This document shows, one piece after another, positions 29,921 through 38,686 of a stretch of DNA of 64,000 bases. Numbering within the stretch: position 1 is the first letter of the stretch; each line of letters opens with the position of its first letter. Made by a program: the position numbers and the translations under genes. The DNA is taken from the NCBI RefSeq assembly GCF_001667375.1, contig NZ_LZIN01000004.1, positions 1-64,000 of the forward strand, read 5' to 3'. The notes beneath the pieces were generated by a model. The model ran no database searches and was not told where the DNA came from. It worked only from the letters and a program-made list of their open reading frames with translations. This DNA is from Mycolicibacter sinensis. GTDB taxonomy: Bacteria; Actinomycetota; Actinomycetes; Mycobacteriales; Mycobacteriaceae.

Positions 29921-30271
29921 ATGAGGCTTTGCAGCACGATGACGTGCGCGCGGTTGGGTGCTGTCGGCGTGGCCTTGGCGGTCGGGCTCAGCGGTGCCCC
30001 CGCGTTCCTGACCGGGCCGGCGAGCGCGGCGACCGCGTCGCCCGGTCGGGTGGTGTCAGCGCCGAGCGCAGGTCCTGTTGGTCCCGAGGCATGCATCATC
30101 GGCCTCAACTGTGGCTGCATCCGCTACCGAACCTGTCCGGGGCATCGGCGTCCGCCGGCCCGTACCCCTGAGCCCCAGATGGACGGGAAGGCCCCCGCAG
30201 TGACCAGAGACCAAGGGGCCGCTCCGGCAGCTGTCACACGAACACTTGTTTGGGCATCACTGTCGGCTTGA
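29921..30271 (+). CDS. Small secreted hypothetical protein, Cys-containing
   Basis: 116 residues, not recognised. An N-terminal signal peptide (basic start then GAVGVALAVGLSGAP, cleavage after ASAA about residue 35) precedes a motif CIIGLNCGCIRYRTCPG (five Cys in about 17 residues) and a Pro/Arg-rich tail. ATG 29921 is chosen after AGGA at 29910-29913; GTG codons at 29915 and 29918 are alternatives. The 3' end overlaps the convergent PPE gene by 38 bp, which weakens the case for its last residues. Confidence 0.5.
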   Translation: MRLCSTMTCARLGAVGVALAVGLSGAPAFLTGPASAATASPGRVVSAPSAGPVGPEACIIGLNCGCIRYRTCPGHRRPPARTPEPQMDGKAPAVTRDQGAAPAAVTRTLVWASLSA

Positions 30272-31415
30272 TGCCGTAGCGGGGCAGACCTGAACCGGAC
30301 CCGGAGCGTCCGGCTGAGGTCGCTGACCCGATCCCGGCCGGCACGGCATGCATCGGCGCAGCCTCGTCGGCGGCAGCGGTCCAGCCCGAGCCTGTCGATG
30401 CCGCGACTTGCGTTCCCGCCGCGGCCGACCAAGAAGCCGGGACGGACACCTCGCCGATCGTGGCCGCTTGGCCCAGTCCCGCCAACACCGGCGCCGCGCC
30501 GGAAGCCACCGCCCCCGCCGGTTGCGCCACGCCGGCCAGCACCGCTGGGCTCAAACCGGCTGCGAGACCTTCGGCGCCGACAACGTCGGAAGCCAGGCTG
30601 GCCGGGCCCGCCAAGGCCAGGGTGTGGCCCAGCGACACCGCCGTCGGGATCGCGGTACATACAAACCAAGCCGCAGTGTTCACGCCTCCGTTAATGGCAT
30701 TCGAGAACAGTGGGGTGCCGAGAAAGAGGTCAACGGCGTTGCCGAGGGGCATGGCCGCCGATGTTGACGATGCCAGCGGTGAGGTGACCGTCTGTAGCGC
30801 CCCCTGCAGGGTCGTGAGGGCGTGGGCCAGCTCCTGCTGCAGCCCGACGGCTGCACTGGCGCCGGCGACCGCCGCCCCGGCCGGATTGGTGGGCTGCGGC
30901 GCCGGAGACATCGGCGACAACTCAGCTGCGCTGGCCGACGATGTGCTGTAGCCGAACATGGCCAGGGTGTCCTGCGCCCACATCTCCATGTAGTGGGCCT
31001 CGGTGGCCAGGATCGCCGGGGTGTTCTGCCCGAGCAGATTCGACGCGACGAGTGCTGCCAGCTGGGCCCGATTGGCAACGATCACAGGCGGGGGCACCGT
31101 CGCCGCGTGGGCGGCCTCGAAGGCTGCCGCCGACGCCATCGCCTGCGAACTGGCGTGGTGGGCGGCAGCGGAGGTGGTGTTCAGCCACGCCAGATAAGGC
31201 GCTACTGCGGTGGCCATCGCCGCCGCCGCCGGCCCCGTCCACAGTTCGTCGGTCAGCTCCGAGATCACCGACTGGGCGGACGTTGCCGAAGTTTCCAGCT
31301 CGGCGGCCAGGCTGCTCCACGCCGAGGCGGCTGACACCAGCGGTCCCGAACGGGCTCCGCTGTACATCCATGCCGACACGATCTCCGGCGGCAATGCTCC
31401 GAAATCGAAAGACAT
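30234..31415 (-). CDS. PPE family protein, PPE-SVP subfamily
   Basis: 393 residues. PPE N-terminal domain begins MSFDFGALPPEIVSAWMYSG, with SAWSSLAAELETSA; the ESX substrate WxG-like turn lies in DELWTGPAAAAMATAV. The C-terminal half carries SVPASW of the SVP subfamily and ends with PRYGIKPTVMPKQ. Substrates of type VII secretion; surface function unknown. GAGAAGGGA precedes the ATG. The gene is 26 bp downstream of the PE gene; PE and PPE usually form a secreted heterodimer. Confidence 0.92.
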   Translation of the reverse strand: MSFDFGALPPEIVSAWMYSGARSGPLVSAASAWSSLAAELETSATSAQSVISELTDELWTGPAAAAMATAVAPYLAWLNTTSAAAHHASSQAMASAAAFEAAHAATVPPPVIVANRAQLAALVASNLLGQNTPAILATEAHYMEMWAQDTLAMFGYSTSSASAAELSPMSPAPQPTNPAGAAVAGASAAVGLQQELAHALTTLQGALQTVTSPLASSTSAAMPLGNAVDLFLGTPLFSNAINGGVNTAAWFVCTAIPTAVSLGHTLALAGPASLASDVVGAEGLAAGLSPAVLAGVAQPAGAVASGAAPVLAGLGQAATIGEVSVPASWSAAAGTQVAASTGSGWTAAADEAAPMHAVPAGIGSATSAGRSGSGSGLPRYGIKPTVMPKQVFV

Positions 31416-31441
31416 GCTGGTATCCCTTCTCGTCGGCTGGA

Positions 31442-32275
31442 CTAGACGGCGGGCTGTCTGGGAATGACGGTGGGCTTGGTGCCGTAGCGCGGTACGCCGA
31501 ATCTTCCGACGCCACGGTCGCCCGATGCTGCTGACGGCAGGGCGGCCGGCACGGCTGCCATGGTTGGCGCGGTTTGCGGGGCAGCCACGCTCGCGGCCGC
31601 CAGGCGAGCCGGAGTGGCGGCCGCGGCCGCGACACTGTCCCCGGCCCAACCCGGCGCGGTTGCGGCGCCCATTGCGGTGGCCGGCGCGACTCCAGCTGCC
31701 ATCGGTGTCGCGCCCATGCCGGCCGTCGCGATCGGTCCCGCCATCCCGCCCAGCATGGCCTGGTCCAACCCGGCCAATCCGCCGGCATCGGCGGCGACCT
31801 CTTCGGGAAAGTCGAGAAGGCCGCCACCGGCCAAGCCGAGCAGGGCCGAGCCGGCTGAGGCCCAGTTGCCCATCCCGATGTTGCCGATGTTGGCGGCGTT
31901 TCCGGACAACAGCGAAGAACTGCCACTGGTCGGGACACCCAGGACGTCGGTCAAGAACCCTTGGATCGCCGCGTCCAGCGACGTCGTGGATTGGTTGGTC
32001 GCCTCGGCGGCGGAGTACATGACGGCGTTCTGCCCGAGGGCCCGCACAAGCTGCTGGTGAACGACCGCCGCCTGGTCGCTGATCGACTGGTAGAGGCTGC
32101 CATAGGTCGCAAAGAGGGCGGCTTGTAGTTGCGAAACCGGGTCCGTGCCGGCCGGGGCGATGGCGGTGGTGGGGATTCGCGCCGAGGCGCTCTGTGCGAC
32201 GAGGACTTCGCCGATACCTTGGAGTTGTCCCGCGGCTGACGTCATGGCTGCGGGCGCCGCTTTCACAAATGACAT
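31442..32275 (-). CDS. PE family protein with PPE-SVP-like C-terminal tail
   Basis: 277 residues. Residues 1-95 are a PE domain (MSFVKAAPAAMTSAAGQLQGIG, then SISDQAAVVHQQLVRALGQNAVMYSAAEATN); the YxxxD/E-type secretion region would be near MYSAAEATN. The remaining 180 residues are Ala/Gly-rich with a hydrophobic core and end in RFGVPRYGTKPTVIPRQPAV, resembling the tail of the adjacent PPE and of PPE-SVP proteins in general. GGGAGGAGA directly precedes the ATG. First gene of a PE-PPE operon, divergent from ffh. Confidence 0.9.
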   Translation of the reverse strand: MSFVKAAPAAMTSAAGQLQGIGEVLVAQSASARIPTTAIAPAGTDPVSQLQAALFATYGSLYQSISDQAAVVHQQLVRALGQNAVMYSAAEATNQSTTSLDAAIQGFLTDVLGVPTSGSSSLLSGNAANIGNIGMGNWASAGSALLGLAGGGLLDFPEEVAADAGGLAGLDQAMLGGMAGPIATAGMGATPMAAGVAPATAMGAATAPGWAGDSVAAAAATPARLAAASVAAPQTAPTMAAVPAALPSAASGDRGVGRFGVPRYGTKPTVIPRQPAV

Positions 32276-32578
32276 GCGTTCTCCTCCCAGATTGCGGGCC
32301 CGACCGTCGAGTGATCCGCGGTGTTTGGTGCCACCCGCACGCTGAGAATTTCACGAATTCGGGTGGGCGGAAGAGGCGTAACATCCTGTTAGCGGCTGCA
32401 TGCAGAAGTATTAACGCAGCCAATGGTCCGTGAGTAGTATGAAACATTGCATTAATCGCCATGATTCGTCGCATTAACTGTGCGATATTTCTAACTTCGC
32501 AGTTACATTATCGTCAGGTCCGACTGCCCCCACCGCCTCGACCGCGCCCAGTGGGCCGACACCCTTTAGGCTGGCTGC
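32276..32578. other. Divergent PE/ffh intergenic region
   Basis: 303 bp without a gene. The middle (about 32400-32520) is markedly AT-rich for this genome and has GCATTAA at 32449-32455 and 32471-32477, 22 bp apart, plus TATTAACGC (inverse orientation) at 32409-32417. PE/PPE promoters are often bound by nucleoid regulators; these sites are candidates for the PE promoter. Confidence 0.5.
32567..32572 (+). promoter_or_regulatory. -10 element TAGGCT before ffh
   Basis: TAGGCT ends six bases before the ffh GTG at 32579 with no Shine-Dalgarno, matching a leaderless start. Confidence 0.55.
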
Positions 32579-34135
32579 GTGTTCGAATCACTGTCCGACC
32601 GGTTGACCGGTGCTCTTCAGGGGCTGCGCAGCAAGGGTCGTCTCACCGACGCCGACATCGACGCCACCGCCCGGGAGATCCGGCTGGCACTGCTGGAGGC
32701 CGACGTATCGCTGCCGGTGGTGCGGGAGTTCATCGGCCGGATCAAGGACCGGGCCAAGGGCGCTGAGGTCTCCGGTGCCCTCAACCCGGCCCAACAGGTC
32801 GTCAAGATCGTCAACGAGGAGCTCATCGGCATCCTCGGCGGGCAGACCCGCACGCTCACCTTCGCCAAGACTCCGCCGACGGTGATCATGCTGGCCGGTC
32901 TGCAGGGTGCGGGCAAGACCACCCTGGCCGGCAAACTGGCGACCTGGTTGCGGGGGCAGGGCCACACCCCGCTGCTGGTGGCCTGCGATCTGCAGCGCCC
33001 GGGCGCGGTCAACCAGCTGCAGGTCGTTGGCGAACGCGCCGGGGTCGCCGTGTTCGCCCCGCATCCCGGTACCTCCGCCCAGGCGCACGAGGCGCAGATC
33101 GGCCCCGGTGACCCGGTCTCCGTCGCCGCCGCGGGCCTGGCCGAAGCCAAGGCCAAGCACTTCGACGTCGTCGTCGTCGACACCGCCGGTCGCCTCGGCA
33201 TCGACGAGGAGATGATGGCCCAGGCCGCCGCCATCCGCGATGCCGTCCAGCCCGACGAAGTGCTGTTCGTGCTGGACGCGATGATCGGCCAGGACGCCGT
33301 CACCACCGCCGACGCCTTCCGCGAGGGGGTCGGTTTCACCGGTGTGGTGCTGACCAAGCTCGACGGTGACGCCCGCGGTGGTGCGGCGCTGTCGGTGCGT
33401 GAAGTCACCGGCGCGCCGATCCTGTTCGCTTCCACCGGGGAGAAGCTGGAGGACTTCGACGTCTTCCACCCCGACCGGATGGCCGGTCGCATCTTGGGCA
33501 TGGGCGACGTGCTGAGCCTGATCGAGCAGGCCGAGCAGGTCTTCGACGCCCAGAAGGCCGAGGAGGCCGCCGCCAAGATCGGGACCGGCGAGCTCACCCT
33601 GGAGGACTTCCTCGAGCAGATGCTGGCGATCCGCAAGATGGGCCCGATCGGCAACCTGCTGGGCATGCTGCCGGGCGCGGGCCAGATGAAGGACGCGCTG
33701 GCCGCCGTCGACGACAGTCAACTCGACCGGCTGCAGGCCATCATCCGTGGCATGACTCCCGCCGAGCGGGCCGACCCGAAGATCATCAACGCCTCCCGCC
33801 GGCTGCGTATCGCCAACGGCTCGGGGGTTGCCGTGTCGGAGGTCAACCAGCTCGTCGACCGGTTCTTCGAGGCCCGCAAGATGATGTCGTCGATGATGGG
33901 CGGGATGGGCCTGCCCGGCATGGGCCGCAAGAGCAGTACCCGTAAGGCAAAGGGCAAGGCGGGCAAGAAGGGCGGCAAGAAGCGGGGGCCCACCCCGCCC
34001 AAGGCGCGCAACCCGTTCGGTGCCATGCCGGCCGGTTTCCCCGACCTGTCGCAGATGCCCGAGGGGCTCAACGAGCTGCCGCCGGGGCTGGCCGATTTCG
34101 ACCTGTCCAAGCTGAACTTCCCGGGACAGAAGTAA
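32579..34135 (+). CDS. ffh: Signal recognition particle protein Ffh
   Basis: 518 residues. SRP54 GTPase that binds signal peptides and 4.5S RNA. NG domain: P-loop GLQGAGKTTLAGKL, DTAGRLGID, TKLDGDARGG; M domain with MGGMGLPGMGRK methionine-rich end. A basic tail (KAKGKAGKKGGKKR) and a further Pro/Leu-rich C-terminus are typical of mycobacterial Ffh. Pairs with FtsY at 16.1 kb. GTG start, apparently leaderless. Confidence 0.97.
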   Translation: MFESLSDRLTGALQGLRSKGRLTDADIDATAREIRLALLEADVSLPVVREFIGRIKDRAKGAEVSGALNPAQQVVKIVNEELIGILGGQTRTLTFAKTPPTVIMLAGLQGAGKTTLAGKLATWLRGQGHTPLLVACDLQRPGAVNQLQVVGERAGVAVFAPHPGTSAQAHEAQIGPGDPVSVAAAGLAEAKAKHFDVVVVDTAGRLGIDEEMMAQAAAIRDAVQPDEVLFVLDAMIGQDAVTTADAFREGVGFTGVVLTKLDGDARGGAALSVREVTGAPILFASTGEKLEDFDVFHPDRMAGRILGMGDVLSLIEQAEQVFDAQKAEEAAAKIGTGELTLEDFLEQMLAIRKMGPIGNLLGMLPGAGQMKDALAAVDDSQLDRLQAIIRGMTPAERADPKIINASRRLRIANGSGVAVSEVNQLVDRFFEARKMMSSMMGGMGLPGMGRKSSTRKAKGKAGKKGGKKRGPTPPKARNPFGAMPAGFPDLSQMPEGLNELPPGLADFDLSKLNFPGQK

Positions 34136-34136
34136 T

Positions 34137-35204
34137 TTGGCGGTGCACGTTCGCGGCCGCGGGCTGCCCGATGACGAACCGGTCGAGTATTGGATCGTCG
34201 ACGGCGCGGTCAGCCTCGAGCCGGTCGACGACGCCGAGACGGTGTTCTCCGACGGCTGGATCATCCCGGGTCTGGTCGACGGGCACTGCCACATCGGGAT
34301 CGGACCCGGCGGTCCGGTCGACGCCGAGGAGGCGTTGCGCCAGGCCGAAACCGAGCGTCGCGCCGGGGTGCTGCTGATCCGCGATGCCGGCTCACCGATC
34401 GACACCCGCGGCTTCGACGACCGCGCCGATCTGCCGCGCATCATCCGAGCCGGGCAGCACCTGGCCCGCACCAAGCGCTACATCCCCGGCTTGGGCCTCG
34501 ATATCGACGACGAGAGCCGGTTGCCGGAAGCTGTTGCGGCCCAAGCCCGTCGGGGCGATGGCTGGGTGAAGCTGGTCGGGGACTGGATCGATCGGGGGAT
34601 CGGCGACCTGGCGCCGCTGTGGTCCGACGAGGTGCTGAAGTCGGCCATCGACGCCGCGCACGTCAACGGCGCCCGGGTCACCGCGCACGTATTCGGTGAG
34701 GACGCCCTGCCCGGTCTGATCAACGCCGGTATCGACTGCATCGAGCACGGCACCGGGATCACCGACGACATCATCGCGCTGATGCTGGCCCATGGCACCG
34801 CCCTGGTGCCGACGTTGATCAATATCGAGAACTTCCCCGGGATCGCCGATTCGGCGGCCAGGTACCCGGCCTACGCGGGGCACATGCGGGCGCTGCACGC
34901 GAGCTGCCGGGAGCGGATCGGCGCCGCCCGAGAGGCCGGGGTGCCGATCTATGCCGGCACCGACGCCGGCGGCATGATCGCCCACGGCCGGATCGCCGAC
35001 GAGGTGCACGCCCTGACGGGTGTGGGGCTCAGTGCCACCGAGGCGCTCGGTGCGGCCTGCTGGGATGCCCGGCGCTGGCTGGGAGCACCGGTGCTGGAAC
35101 ACGGCGCTTCGGCCGACCTGCTCTGCTTCGCCGAGGACCCGCGCGGCGGGCCGGAGGTGCTGAGCCGGCCGGATCTGGTGATGCTGCGCGGGCGCGTGTA
35201 CTGA
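34137..35204 (+). CDS. Amidohydrolase family protein
   Basis: 355 residues, ortholog of Rv2915c by sequence and position. Metal-dependent amidohydrolase: LVDGHCHIGIG (HxH), VTAHVFGE and EHGTGITDD His ligands, and GTDAGG Asp. The TTG start at 34137 lies directly after ffh; GTG at 34143 is an alternative and would shorten it by two residues. Substrate unknown; in M. tuberculosis it also follows ffh. Probably translated from the ffh transcript. Confidence 0.85.
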   Translation: MAVHVRGRGLPDDEPVEYWIVDGAVSLEPVDDAETVFSDGWIIPGLVDGHCHIGIGPGGPVDAEEALRQAETERRAGVLLIRDAGSPIDTRGFDDRADLPRIIRAGQHLARTKRYIPGLGLDIDDESRLPEAVAAQARRGDGWVKLVGDWIDRGIGDLAPLWSDEVLKSAIDAAHVNGARVTAHVFGEDALPGLINAGIDCIEHGTGITDDIIALMLAHGTALVPTLINIENFPGIADSAARYPAYAGHMRALHASCRERIGAAREAGVPIYAGTDAGGMIAHGRIADEVHALTGVGLSATEALGAACWDARRWLGAPVLEHGASADLLCFAEDPRGGPEVLSRPDLVMLRGRVY

Positions 35205-35215
35205 GTCGCGCCGGC

Positions 35216-36085
35216 CTACAAGCTGCCGACTCCCGACATCGGGCCCTGCGCGAAACCCCAGTCCAGCAGCGCGGAGGCCTGATCCCAGTAGGTCGGACCA
35301 CCCTCGTGGATCAGCCCGTACATCATCGCGACCACCAGCCGCCGGCCGTCGCGGGACGCGGCGCCGACATAGGTTTTGCGGGCCGCGTCGGTGAATCCGG
35401 TCTTGCCGCCGAACGCACCCGGATAACGGGCCAGCAGCTCGTTCATGTTGACGATCGGGCGCTCGCCGGACTCGGTGGGAAACATCGCCGACGGCTGCGC
35501 GGTGATCTGCGCGAACACCGGGTTGGCCATCGCCGCCCGGAAGATCGCCGCCAAGTCGTGCGGGGTGCTGCCGCCGGGGCCGCCGGGGCCGTCGAGACCG
35601 GACGGCGTGCTGGCGTGGGTGTTGGTCGCGCCGACCGCGGCGGCCTTGGCGTTCATCTTCGCCACGGTCACCTCGGGCCCGCCGAGCATGTCCGCGAGCG
35701 CATTTGCGGCGTCATTACCCGACACCAGTAGCAGGCCTTCGAGCAACTGACGCGCGGTGTAGCTGCGGCCCGGCTTGAGCCCGACGCAGTTGCACTCCAC
35801 CGCGGTGTCGGCCGGGGTGGCGACCACGGCGTCGTCGAGGTTGAGCTCATCGAGCACCACCAGCGCGAGCAGCACCTTGATCGTGCTGGCCGGCGGGGTG
35901 ACGGCGTACCCGTTCTGCTCGGCGAGCACCTGCCCGGAGTCCAGGTCGGCGATGAGCCAGTTCGGCGCGGGGCCGGCCGGAACCGGTGCGGAACCCAGCG
36001 GCTGGGCGACATCGGCGGAGGCGGTCACGGCGGTGGCGGCGAGCACGGTCAGCACAGCCGCGATTGCGGCCAGAAGTTTCCGCAT
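35216..36085 (-). CDS. dacB2: D-alanyl-D-alanine carboxypeptidase
   Basis: 289 residues, DacB2/Rv2911 ortholog by position. Serine DD-peptidase trimming peptidoglycan stem peptides. Signal peptide 1-25, then SxxK Ser67/Lys70 (ASTIK), SGN Ser122/Asn124 and KTG Lys228. It converges on the amidohydrolase with 11 bp between stops, and diverges from the SnoaL-like gene with 32 bp between starts. Confidence 0.93.
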   Translation of the reverse strand: MRKLLAAIAAVLTVLAATAVTASADVAQPLGSAPVPAGPAPNWLIADLDSGQVLAEQNGYAVTPPASTIKVLLALVVLDELNLDDAVVATPADTAVECNCVGLKPGRSYTARQLLEGLLLVSGNDAANALADMLGGPEVTVAKMNAKAAAVGATNTHASTPSGLDGPGGPGGSTPHDLAAIFRAAMANPVFAQITAQPSAMFPTESGERPIVNMNELLARYPGAFGGKTGFTDAARKTYVGAASRDGRRLVVAMMYGLIHEGGPTYWDQASALLDWGFAQGPMSGVGSL

Positions 36086-36117
36086 GGCGGGTTACCTTAC
36101 CGTCCCCTACCACTGCA

Positions 36118-36552
36118 GTGTTGAATCGAGAAATGCTGAGCCAGGCCGAAATGTCGGATCGGTGGCAGATCCAGCAGCTGCTGGTCGACTACTCCACCGC
36201 CATCGACACCCGCAGCTTCGACGACCTCGACGCGGTCTTCACCGAGGATGCCTACATCGATTACCGCGCGATGGGCGGTATCGAGGGGCTTTATCCCCAG
36301 GTGAAGGCCTGGCTGGCGGAGGTGCTGCCGAATTTCGCCGGCTACGCCCACATGCTGGGCCTGCCGTCGATCCGGGTCGACGGGGACACGGCCACCGCGC
36401 GCACCTTCTGCTTCAACCCGATGGTGTTCGGCGGGGAGAAGCCGGCGACCATGCTGCTGGGCCTGTGGTACGACGACGCCTTCGTCCGCACCGCCGACGG
36501 CTGGCGGATGACCCGCCGCGTCGAGACCAAGTGCTTCGAGAAGCTGCCGTAG
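36118..36552 (+). CDS. SnoaL-like nuclear transport factor 2 family protein
   Basis: 144 residues, ortholog of Rv2910c by position. SnoaL-like domain: QQLLVDYSTAIDTRSFDDLDAVFTEDAYIDY (about 15-45) and a typical WRMTRR near the C-terminus. GTG 36118 is used; an ATG at 36133 is the alternative. No good Shine-Dalgarno, so leaderless from a promoter shared with dacB2 is possible. Function unknown. Confidence 0.82.
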   Translation: MLNREMLSQAEMSDRWQIQQLLVDYSTAIDTRSFDDLDAVFTEDAYIDYRAMGGIEGLYPQVKAWLAEVLPNFAGYAHMLGLPSIRVDGDTATARTFCFNPMVFGGEKPATMLLGLWYDDAFVRTADGWRMTRRVETKCFEKLP

Positions 36553-36556
36553 GGCG

Positions 36557-36588
36557 ATTTCTGCGCAGCGGGCCGGTTCTGGCACAAT
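36557..36588 (+). promoter_or_regulatory. rpsP promoter (ATTTC ... CTGGCACAAT)
   Basis: ATTTC at 36557-36561 and CACAAT (36583-36588) preceded by CTGG form a likely -35/-10 pair with about 18-bp spacing. The same arrangement occurs upstream of rplS. Confidence 0.5.
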
Positions 36589-36607
36589 GGGCGGCTGTCC
36601 GTCGTGT

Positions 36608-36634
36608 GACCGTGCCCGTATCGGGCGTGCGGTC
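36608..36634 (+). promoter_or_regulatory. rpsP leader hairpin
   Basis: GACCG ... CGGTC outer stem with inner GCCCG-TAT-CGGGC, 85 bp before the rpsP ATG. Its GGCGTGCGG segment (36624-36632) recurs in the rplS leader. Possible autoregulatory leader structure or an attenuator. Confidence 0.5.
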
Positions 36635-36718
36635 TCCCGGCGCAACACGCGAGGCAAAACCGGAGGTGGGCAATCCGCCCGCATCGCTGAATTGCAGCGT
36701 GCTACCCAGGAGTGATTC

Positions 36719-37204
36719 ATGGCTGTCAAAATCAAGCTCACCCGGCTCGGCAAGATCCGCAACCCGCAGTACCGCATCGCGGTCGCCGACGCGCGCACCC
36801 GCCGGGACGGCCGGTCCATCGAGGTCATCGGCCGCTACCACCCCAAGGAAGAGCCGAGCCTGATCGAGATCGACTCGGAGCGCGCCCAGTACTGGCTGTC
36901 GGTCGGGGCTCAGCCCACCGAGCCGGTGCTCAAGCTGCTGAAGATCACCGGTGACTGGCAGAAGTTCAAGGGCCTGCCCGGTGCCGAGGGCAAGCTGAAG
37001 GTCAAGCCGGCCAAGCCGAGCAAACTGGAGCTGTTCAACGCCGCGCTGGCCGAGGCCGAGGGTGGCCCGACCACCGAGGCGACCACGGCCAAGAAGAAGA
37101 AGGCACCTGCCAAGAAGGCCAAGGACGACGCCAAGGACGATGGCGCCGAGGCCAAGGACGAGGCTCCCGCTGCCGAGGCCGCCGAGCCGGCCACCGAGAG
37201 CTGA
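36719..37204 (+). CDS. rpsP: 30S ribosomal protein S16
   Basis: 161 residues. Core S16 domain is residues 1-80 ([24 protein letters not shown]), followed by an actinobacterial Lys/Ala/Glu-rich tail ([17 protein letters not shown]) of about 70 residues. Start ATG follows AGGAG about 36712. Begins the rpsP-khpA-rimM-trmD cluster. Confidence 0.98.
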   Translation: MAVKIKLTRLGKIRNPQYRIAVADARTRRDGRSIEVIGRYHPKEEPSLIEIDSERAQYWLSVGAQPTEPVLKLLKITGDWQKFKGLPGAEGKLKVKPAKPSKLELFNAALAEAEGGPTTEATTAKKKKAPAKKAKDDAKDDGAEAKDEAPAAEAAEPATES

Positions 37205-37212
37205 GTGCGGCC

Positions 37213-37455
37213 GTGAGTGCCGTGGTGGCAGATGCCGTCGAGCACTTGGTGCGCGGCATCGTCGACAACCCCGATGACGTTCGCGTCGACATGGTGACCA
37301 ACCGGCGTGGCCGCACCGTGGAGGTGCACGTCCACCCCGACGACCTGGGCAAGGTGATCGGTCGCGGCGGTCGTACCGCCACGGCGTTGCGCACCCTCGT
37401 CGCCGGTATCGGTGGACGCGGTATCCGCGTGGACGTGGTCGACACCGACCGGTAG
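37213..37455 (+). CDS. khpA: KH-domain RNA-binding protein KhpA
   Basis: 80 residues, ortholog of Rv2908c. Single KH domain with GxxG loop in [16 protein letters not shown]. Usually works with KhpB (Jag) in RNA regulation and cell elongation. GTG start is 8 nt after rpsP, and rimM begins 11 nt downstream. Confidence 0.93.
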   Translation: MSAVVADAVEHLVRGIVDNPDDVRVDMVTNRRGRTVEVHVHPDDLGKVIGRGGRTATALRTLVAGIGGRGIRVDVVDTDR

Positions 37456-37466
37456 CCGGCCGGCTC

Positions 37467-37988
37467 ATGGAGCTGACGGTCGGGCGGGTGGTCAAAGCCC
37501 ACGGGATCACCGGCGAGGTCGTCGTCGACGTCCGCACCGACGATCCCGAAGAGCGATTCGCTCCCGGCGCCGTGCTGTGTGCCAAGAAGCGCGGCGAGCG
37601 GCCGCGCGATCACGTGGTCGAAGCCGCGCGCCCGCACGGTGCCCGGCTGTTGGTGCGCCTGGCCGGGGTATCGGACCGGGAGGCGGCCGACGCCCTGCGC
37701 GGAAGTCTGCTGGTGATCGACTCGGCCGACCTGCCGCCGATCGACGAGGACGACACCTACTACGACCACCAGTTGGAAGGTCTGCGGGTGCGCACCGAGG
37801 CGGGCGAGGACCTCGGCACGGTGACCGAGGTGCTGCACACCGGGGCGGGCGAGCTGCTGTCGGTCCGGCGTACCGGTGGCGGTGAGCTGCTGGTGCCGTT
37901 CGTGTCCGCGATCGTCACCTCGGTGTCGCTGGCCGAGCAGCTGGTGTGCATCGACCCCCCCGACGGCCTGCTGGACCTGTCACCGTGA
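37467..37988 (+). CDS. rimM: Ribosome maturation factor RimM
   Basis: 173 residues. Helps 30S maturation by binding S19. N-terminal RimM domain [35 protein letters not shown] and PRC-barrel domain ([13 protein letters not shown] through LLVPF). Stop overlaps trmD start by 4 nt. Confidence 0.96.
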   Translation: MELTVGRVVKAHGITGEVVVDVRTDDPEERFAPGAVLCAKKRGERPRDHVVEAARPHGARLLVRLAGVSDREAADALRGSLLVIDSADLPPIDEDDTYYDHQLEGLRVRTEAGEDLGTVTEVLHTGAGELLSVRRTGGGELLVPFVSAIVTSVSLAEQLVCIDPPDGLLDLSP

Positions 37989-38686
37989 GGGTCGACGTCA
38001 TCACCATCTTCCCGGACTATCTGGACCCGATCCGGCAATCGTTGCCGGGCAAGGCGATCCAGACCGGACTGGTCGAGCTGGCCGTACACGATCTGCGGCG
38101 TTGGACCCACGACGTACACCGCTCGGTCGACGACACCCCGTACGGCGGCGGGCCGGGGATGGTGATGAAGGCACCGGTGTGGGGCGAAGCGCTCGACGAA
38201 ATCTGTTCGGAACACACGGTTCTGGTCATACCCACGCCGGCGGGCACGCTGTTCGACCAAGCCACCGCCCAGCGGTGGAGCCAGGAACGGCATCTGGTGT
38301 TCGCCTGCGGCCGCTATGAAGGCATCGACCAGCGGGTCGCCGACGACGCTGCCCGGCGGATGCGGGTCGAAGAAGTCTCGATCGGCGATTACGTGCTGGC
38401 CGGCGGCGAGTCCGCGGTGCTGGTGATGCTCGAGGCGGTGCTGCGGCTGATGCCCGGAGTGCTGGGCAATCCGGTCTCCCGCCACGATGATTCGCATTCT
38501 CCGGATCGCGATGGACTGCTGGAGGGGCCGAGCTATACCCGGCCGCCGAGCTGGCGGGGCCTGGAGGTGCCGGAGGTGCTGCTGTCGGGCGATCACGCGC
38601 GAATTGACGCCTGGCGCCATGAGGCCGCGGTGGCGCGGACCAGAAAGCGCCGCCCGGACCTACTCGGCGGCGACGCAGCCCGCTAG
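37985..38686 (+). CDS. trmD: tRNA (guanine-N1)-methyltransferase
   Basis: 233 residues. Makes m1G37 in tRNAs to prevent frameshifting. SPOUT fold with [24 protein letters not shown] and the knot motif [15 protein letters not shown] 37985 overlaps the rimM stop (GTGA). An in-frame upstream ATG at 37946 is not used since the conserved N-terminus is [10 protein letters not shown]. Convergent overlap of 4 bp with lppW. Confidence 0.97.
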   Translation: MRVDVITIFPDYLDPIRQSLPGKAIQTGLVELAVHDLRRWTHDVHRSVDDTPYGGGPGMVMKAPVWGEALDEICSEHTVLVIPTPAGTLFDQATAQRWSQERHLVFACGRYEGIDQRVADDAARRMRVEEVSIGDYVLAGGESAVLVMLEAVLRLMPGVLGNPVSRHDDSHSPDRDGLLEGPSYTRPPSWRGLEVPEVLLSGDHARIDAWRHEAAVARTRKRRPDLLGGDAAR

